Shown here piece after piece: positions 58,262 through 64,000 of a stretch of DNA of 64,000 nucleotides. Below the pieces are notes generated by a model. The model saw nothing but the letters and a program-made list of their open reading frames with translations. It searched no databases and was not told where the DNA came from. Numbering within the stretch: position 1 is the stretch's first letter; each line of letters opens with the position of its first letter. The translations under genes and the position numbers were made by a program. The stretch is from Caenorhabditis elegans (lineage: Eukaryota > Nematoda > Chromadorea > Rhabditida > Rhabditidae): the NCBI RefSeq assembly GCF_000002985.6, contig NC_003279.8, forward strand, positions 9,548,001 through 9,612,000, given 5' to 3'.

Positions 58262-60937
58262 ATGCGAATTTGGGTTGCCTCTCTCATCTTCTACGGGTCA
58301 GTTTTTGCAATTTGTGAGCTTCTTCGATTTCTTGTCATCAAATCATTTGACAATTCGAAACGATTATCAGCTCTTTTGATTTTAGAGGTACATATTTATT
58401 TAATTAAATATTAATTCAAATGTTCTCAAATTTCAGTTTATTGGAACATTACAAATATGTGTTCCAATGTTTGATGTAGGTACAATTTTGGATAATTATG
58501 GCTTGTTGGGAGTTTTTGTCGAGATTACTGTAATTGAGTTGGCGAATTGTTATTTTCAAAGGGATGCCGTTGCACATCCATGTCCACTGGTTAGTTTTTT
58601 TGTTTAAAAAATTCAAATTGTTCTTTTATACAATAACTATACATATTCTTATAAAATCTTAAAGGGGGAGTAGAGTTTGTGGGGAAATATATGTTTCTGA
58701 CTCTAATTGTGCTCCTGATACCGAATATCGATGTGAAAAAAATTAAAAAAATTTCCCTGATTTTATATTAATTTTTAAAATCCGCAAATCCATTGGATGC
58801 CTATATGTGAAATTTCAAACGCAAGATTTTCCCGCCAGAGACGCCCCGCCCACGAATCCGTGCCGCACGTGTGGGTTTACGAGATTAATTTTTTCCTTCT
58901 ATTTTTATTTAATTTTATGCCGATTTTTTCCATTTTTTCGCTGTTTTATATCGAAAATGTTGTTATTTAACGTTAATTTATGCCTTTTTATTGATAAAAA
59001 TCAACAATATTCCATGTAAAGTTCTATTTTCAGCACAAAATCGACGGAAAACAAGGAAAATTACGGCGACACGACGTTTCTAGGAAAAGTGAGCATTTCA
59101 TTTAAAAAACATTTTCAAAAAACAATTTAAAAGTGAAAAACATTCCGTTCGCTAAAAAATTAGGCCTAAAACATCTTTAAAAAATCAACAGTTTGTCGAT
59201 TTAGTCGGTAAATTCCAATTTTCATCCAAATACTCATCATATTTCCTTTACAAATCACAATAACGAAAGTTCTCCACATTAATACAAACATTTAACATTC
59301 CAGAAATCCGGAATACGTTGATTCGTAGTGCACCCAAGGACAAACTTCAATTTTTGTTTTTTTTTGTTATTGTTCTTTCCCAGAAATGTGATTTTTTATA
59401 AATTTTATTGAAAATAAATAGTTTTATAATATATTTATTGGGTTTTTATGAAAAACAATAGTATTACACGGAATAAATGATAAATTTATTGTCCATGGTT
59501 GCTTCCACCTCGTTTCGCGTCGATTTTGTGCTGAAAATGGAACTTTAATGGAATTTTGTTGATTTTTATCAATAAAAAGGCATAATTTAACGCTAAATAA
59601 CAACATTTTCGATATAAAACAGCGAAAAAATGGAAAAAATCGGCATACAATTAAATAAAAATAGAAGGAAAAAATTAATCTCGTAAACCCACACGTGCGG
59701 CACGGTTTCGTGGGCGGGGCGTCTCTGGCGGGAAAATCTTGCGTTTGAAATTTCACATATAGGCATCCAATGGTTTTGCGGATTTTAAAAATTAATATAA
59801 AATCAGGGAAATTTTTTTAATTTTTTTCACATCGATATTCGGTATCAGGAGCACAATTAGAGTCAGAAACATATATTTCCCCACAAACTCTACTCCCCCT
59901 TTAATTAATTGTATCTTCATATAATAGGTGTTCGAACATGATATAATACATGGCAATTTTCCAATTATCCAAAACGTTTTTTTTTCCAAAATTTAAACTA
60001 TTAAAGTGTTTCATGTATTATCAGATTTGATAATGTTGAACTAAGTGTATTTAAGTAAAATCCCTACTGACACAACTGTACCTTCAAGGCATGGTTACTG
60101 TAAAATTAACAAAGATATTGAAAATTTACAAGTGTTAATATTAAAAATTTGTTAATTTGCATAAGTACACATTTTTAGCGGATATATTCAGTAAATTAAA
60201 ATACATTTGAAATTTAATTTCAGGTCACAAATTGCTATCGAAAAAGCAAAGCTATCCGTAGAGGAATCTATGTCTTTCTAGTGCAACTTGCTGCTGGTAT
60301 GTACAATGCTCTATAGTGATACTATTTCAAATTCAATTTTTTTTCTCAGCTTATCTCTCATATTTTGTTGCAAGACTCTTCTGGAGTATTGGAGTTCATC
60401 CAATTCATCTTGAACTATTGGATGCTGAATCATGTTCATCGGATCTTACAGTAAGCTTGAATTCTTTCAAAAATGTGCCAAAGAGTAATTTTCAGGTTGC
60501 AATCACCACTGGATGTATTATTGAAGGAGTCGCAACTTTTGTTGCAAAATGGTTTGAGAAATATGTTGACGAGAGATACGACGGAGAAACGAAGCTATGC
60601 TCAATAGCCAATTGTTTATTTTCTGGACTTTTATGTGCAATTGGTAAATCTGCTTATAAATTCAGTCTATAATTCACATTACAGGTATTAACTATACTGG
60701 AATGTATGCAAATCCAATTGTTGCTTGGGCTTGTACTTTCAATTGTCTCGGAGTTTCCCATGCTGGACATCTTTTTGTTTATTGGCTCAGCCCATTGATC
60801 GCTTGGTAAGTTTTTTCAGAATTATTTTATTTTAGGTGAAGGGTTTCAGGTACTTCGCCGAAATCGTTTTTGGCTCGGAAGATGTTTTAGAAGAAGAATC
60901 TGAGGAACAAGAGAAGGATACCAAAAAGAAGGAATAG
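58262..60937 (+). CDS. aqp-9: superaquaporin AQP-9 (AQP11/12 type)
   Basis: Exons 58262-58387, 58437-58589, 60224-60296, 60350-60450, 60496-60643, 60685-60805, 60850-60937 (810 nt, 269 aa). Hydrophobic helices run throughout (e.g. RIWVASLIFYGSVFAICELL, GVFVEITVIELANCYF, GIYVFLVQLAAAYLSYFVA, CLFSGLLCAIGINYTG). The second pore box is ANPIVAW, an NPA-like motif after MYA. The first is AHPCPL, in the place of NPC in AQP11. The tail is acidic and charged (EEESEEQEKDTKKKE). The divergent first box is typical of the unorthodox (super)aquaporins, which often sit in internal membranes. Intron 2 holds a 1.2-kb palindromic element. The symbol is from memory of the worm aquaporin set. Confidence 0.85.
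58659..59904. repeat. 1.2 kb palindromic element in aqp-9 intron
   Basis: Ends TTAAAGGGGGAGTAGAGTTT and its mirror AAACTCTACTCCCCCTTTAA. The arms share GAGACGCCCCGCCCACGAAT and GTGCCGCACGTGTGGGTTTA with the element at 20891-22428. Arms ~430 bp, centre ~350 bp, no transposase. Ends at TTAA, like TTAA-target foldback families. The same family as the rig-5 intron element, but without its outer arms. Confidence 0.85.
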
Positions 60938-61040
60938 AACATTTATTTTCGAAAATTTACATTTTAGGTTCTTGAGTTTGAGCTTTTAAATTAAATATTC
61001 AACTTTAAAATTTGTAAATAATATAAATATAAACTGTTTT

Positions 61041-61501
61041 TCACTGATCCACAATCTTCCGTCCAGTATCGAACTGTTTCTGATCAAGTCGCCGATTTTG
61101 TTTAGGACGTCCTGTTTGATCACCTTTCATACATCTTCGAATCGCTGCGATTGGAACAACTTGATGTTCAAAATGAACAAATCTGAAATAAAATAAAATA
61201 TGATTTATTGAAATAATTATATATAAATTACCTGACATGTTTCCCAATTACGAGGTACTCGGGTTCTTCAGTTTTTTGAGCATCTCGAATGATTGTGGCA
61301 TATTGAATTCGGATATCCAAATTCGAATCACAACTTTCCAAAATTCCTGAAATGTATAGTTTGAATTAAAAATGAAAATAATCTCCTACCAATCACATAA
61401 ACATCGTTGCGAAGCTCCACAAAAACTTTTTTACCAGCCATTCCCTGTAAAACTGCACCACATCCAGATTCGAGTCGCTTCTTTTCATTTGAAAACTCCA
61501 T
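61041..61501 (-). CDS. Sm-like (LSm) protein, LSM10-like
   Basis: Exons 61390-61501, 61232-61346, 61041-61182 (369 nt, 122 aa). Sm1 region: LQGMAGKKVFVELRNDVYVI, then GILESCDSNLDIQI; Sm2 region: YLVIGKHVRFVHFEHQVVP. The C-terminus is basic (RRCMKGDQTGRPKQNRR). LSm proteins form rings on U-rich RNA. The LQG start, the long Sm1-Sm2 linker and GKHVRFVH recall metazoan LSM10 (LQG..., TGRNVRYVH) more than LSM1-8, but I cannot compare formally. It lies 315 bp downstream of ile-1 on the same strand and could be its operon partner. Confidence 0.78.
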
Positions 61502-61816
61502 TATCAAATTTTATTGGATCTTTATTTACGAGGATTTCCTTTCTAAACAATACATTTTTATTTAAATAAACTACCATCGAATGCACCATTCAAATACCAT
61601 ACAAATCGAAAAAAATAACGGGGGAAATCTGACTAAAACACAACACAATCAGGGGTGAGATGATATTATTTACCAGGGGATTTTTTGAATAAGAAAATTC
61701 GTTGTGGGGTCGCGATAATGTCGTAAATACGCTGTATTGAGAACAAAACATCACATTTGACGACAGGTTCGAAGGGGAAAGACATTGTTAGTTAATGATG
61801 GTTAGAATGCAATAAA

Positions 61817-63532
61817 TTAGTAGAATTTGGCCTTGTCTTGCTTGCTTCGTACAAAAACGACTGCAACTATGATGGCTGATTGAATGAATATGATTAACAT
61901 GAAGATGGTTGACGAGACGCATGAAATGTTCGGGCAGTTCGCAGCGGCTCCAGGTCCACTTGTTTGAATTTGAGTTGCTCTGACTGTTCGTAGCTCATTA
62001 AGCAATGAATCAACTTTTTGATGCATGCTGCTGTCTACTCCACCTGCACCAGCACCACCTTGCTGAAAAATAAGCATTTAAACACTAAAAAAGGGTTAGG
62101 TGAAAACTTACAGCAATTTTTTGATCAATGTTATACGTTTTGGTGAAGATTTCATTGACATACTGTTTCATGTCACGAATCGTTTGAGTTAAATCTCGCA
62201 ATGACGTTATAACTTCATTTTTCTCGTGTTGTTGGAAGCTTCCGCCAGCGGCGACTGGAGCTGGTGCTGCTCCACCGGAGTGAGGTACTGCAGCAGCGAC
62301 ACCAGACGTTTGAGCCTGCTGGATTTGTGCTAGCCTCTGATCCATGTTCTGCATAACCTGATGAATAGCGTTTTGAGACTCATAAATTAAACGAAGTTCG
62401 CGAGCAGTAGCATCCTCATAATACTTATTTGGATCATACTCGTCGTCTTCTTTCACTTTATCCGGATGTTGCTCCTTGAATTTGGCTCTCTCCTGTTCAT
62501 ATTCTTTCATCTGCCTCTCGAACTCTTCATCATATTTTTGTTTCTCTTGTTGTGGAATCTGCTCAGCAACTGGCACTGGTTTCTGTTGCTCGTTGAAAAG
62601 AGAGAATACAGAGAAGTCCAAAACGTCGTGGTCATCAGCAAGACCGCCGGTAGCAGCAGAAACGCCGAAGTATCCATTACGTGGAAGGAAGATGTTTTCA
62701 GCACGCATACAAAGCTCGTAACGAGGTGTTGGTTGCATACCATCGTCAATATGAACTGTGAGTACATTCTTCAAATATTCGATTCGAATGCGAACTGGAT
62801 ATGGCTTATTACGGAAATCTCGTTGGCAACCTGAAAAATATGTTGGTTTGGTGATTTTTCTTTAGAAAACTTACTAGACAAAATCTGTTGTGATCCATCG
62901 GTATGATGATCATATGATCTGGTTCCATCATTCAGCATAAGAGACACCTGTGGGTTGTTCTTTTGGCCATCGTTGTCGAACGAATCGAGGAACAATCCCA
63001 TACCCGTCCAGAAATCGTTTCCTCCGAAAACTGGTCCAAGGGCTCCAAGTTGAGAAGTGTACCAGATTCCGAGACCATCTGCTCCGACACGTCCCTGTCC
63101 TCCAATTTTCAGAGCGATGTCTACCTGCAAATGTGTTTTTTTTTTGGATATTTTTCTTAGAAACTCACCTGGAAGTTTTCACTTTCTAAGAAAGCTCTCT
63201 TGTTCCACGCAATACCTTTTCTGCTTCTCATTGATGGAGCCAATCGGAGCTGTTCACCAGAAGCAATAGCATCTCCACTAACCTAAATCTCACGCTTTTT
63301 GATTAAAAAATTGGAGAATTATTTTCTTACAATCCAGAAAGGAATAGATCCATCGCGTTGTGCAAGATTTGGAGCACGGAAAGAATGCTTGTATTCGAAC
63401 CTGTAAATTAAAGAGGAAATTACTTCAAGGTTTTTAAACTTTAAAAACCTACTTCTTGAAAACCGGAGTATTTTGTGCTTGAATGGTAACGATTACGGCC
63501 AGCAGCACGAGTAGAACCCGTGATGAGGTCAT
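61817..63532 (-). CDS. ile-1: ERGIC-53-type cargo receptor lectin (ILE-1)
   Basis: Exons 63453-63532, 63331-63400, 63169-63282, 62875-63124, 62112-62830, 61817-62062 (1479 nt, 492 aa). Signal peptide MTSSRVLLVLLAVIVTIQAQ. L-type lectin domain ~25-265 (FEYKHSFRAPNL, GADGLGIWYTSQLGALGPVF, GLFLDSFDNDG, with metal/sugar-site Asp/Asn residues). Gln/Glu-rich coiled stalk (EEFERQMKEYEQERAKFKEQ). One transmembrane segment (STIFMLIIFIQSAIIVAVVF) and a short cytosolic tail RSKQDKAKFY, whose terminal aromatic pair fits COPII ER exit, with Lys upstream for retrieval. It carries glycoproteins from ER to the intermediate compartment. Confidence 0.92.
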
Positions 63533-64000
63533 ATCTGGAATGCAAATGTTTGCTTAGCGAATGAAAATGCAAATATCGTGAGAAAATTTTGGAGAAATGA
63601 AGGAAAAACTGTAGAGAAACTCGGCATAAGCCAACCGTACACGTCGACGAACTGCGTCTGCACACAACATAATCTACGCACAATTGCGGACTTTCCGGTA
63701 TTTGCATTAAAACCTTTTTTGTTAGAAATTCGTGAAGTGTTGACAAAATAAATCGGTTTGCGCTCAGCTCTGCAGCCGGTAGGCTCGAGCCTGATATGTA
63801 AATAATATGCACTTCATGATTGCCATTTTTATTTAAGCAGTTTTTGACTGATGAATACAAATAATTATACAAGCAAAATACATTTAAAAAAATATGTGTC
63901 CAGTACTAATCAAGAATTTTATACAAACAGAAGCTTTTAAGAGTTTAGTTCATTGAAATAGTAGACAACTCTGCTCAAATCAGGACCCACGAGATGTGCC
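63533..64000. other. upstream region of ile-1
   Basis: 468 bp at the window's right edge. The minus frame 63441-63872 covers the ile-1 start only by chance and is not protein-like upstream. Presumed ile-1 promoter; no gene is recognised. Confidence 0.4.

Noticed and set aside
62466-62834. 122-codon plus frame across ile-1
   Set aside because: Antisense to the coiled-coil stalk; no independent evidence.

Overview
The window looks like Caenorhabditis elegans (or a very close relative), probably a chromosome I segment. The evidence is AT-rich DNA, many 42-50 nt introns with TTTCAG acceptors and GTAAGT/GTGAGT donors, nematode palindromic repeats, a nematode-specific class II tRNA carrying a UAU anticodon, and gene products that I recognise as rig-5, lem-3, dut-1, aqp-9 and ile-1. 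I built the gene models by eye from splice signals. I checked that the summed exon lengths are divisible by three for every multi-exon model presented as intact; the exception is the frame-shifted repeat gene at 28357-29889.

Layout. 1-10 kb: one plus-strand ankyrin-type gene with two large introns. 10-17 kb: gene-poor, with three copies of a class II tRNA (one damaged) beside palindromic repeats, plus two or three very small candidate genes. 17.5-26.2 kb: a minus-strand three-Ig-domain cell-surface protein (rig-5) with alternative first exons and alternative hydrophobic C-termini; a 1.5 kb palindrome sits in one intron. 26.8-29.9 kb: two divergent, partly near-identical genes for DPNYQTLA-repeat proteins, with a third copy at 42.6-43.8 kb. 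30.2-36.7 kb: a small coiled-coil gene, lem-3 (ankyrin + LEM + GIY-YIG nuclease) and a tandem trio of four-helix membrane proteins. 37.4-40.1 kb: triple-domain dUTPase dut-1, convergent with an actin maturation protease homologue. 40.7-42.2 kb: small secreted transthyretin-like proteins. 44.1-45.1 kb: a secreted TIL-type protease inhibitor. 47.7-53.0 kb: a Headcase (HECA) homologue with a likely internal alternative promoter. 56.8-57.2 kb: a broken Fes/Fer-type kinase. 57.8 kb: tRNA-Ser(UGA). 58.3-60.9 kb: superaquaporin aqp-9, with a palindromic element in an intron. 61.0-63.5 kb: an Sm-like protein downstream of the ERGIC-53 lectin ile-1.

The genes do not form one pathway. Local groupings are the duplicated repeat-protein genes, the membrane-protein trio, the transthyretin-like pair and the possible ile-1/Sm-like operon. 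The most unusual signals are the UAU-anticodon class II tRNA cluster, an 18-nt C run that breaks the frame of one repeat gene, the mosaic structure of that gene, an aquaporin with an altered first NPA box, an LSM10-like protein in an organism thought to lack U7 snRNP, and two E2F-type sites in front of dut-1.
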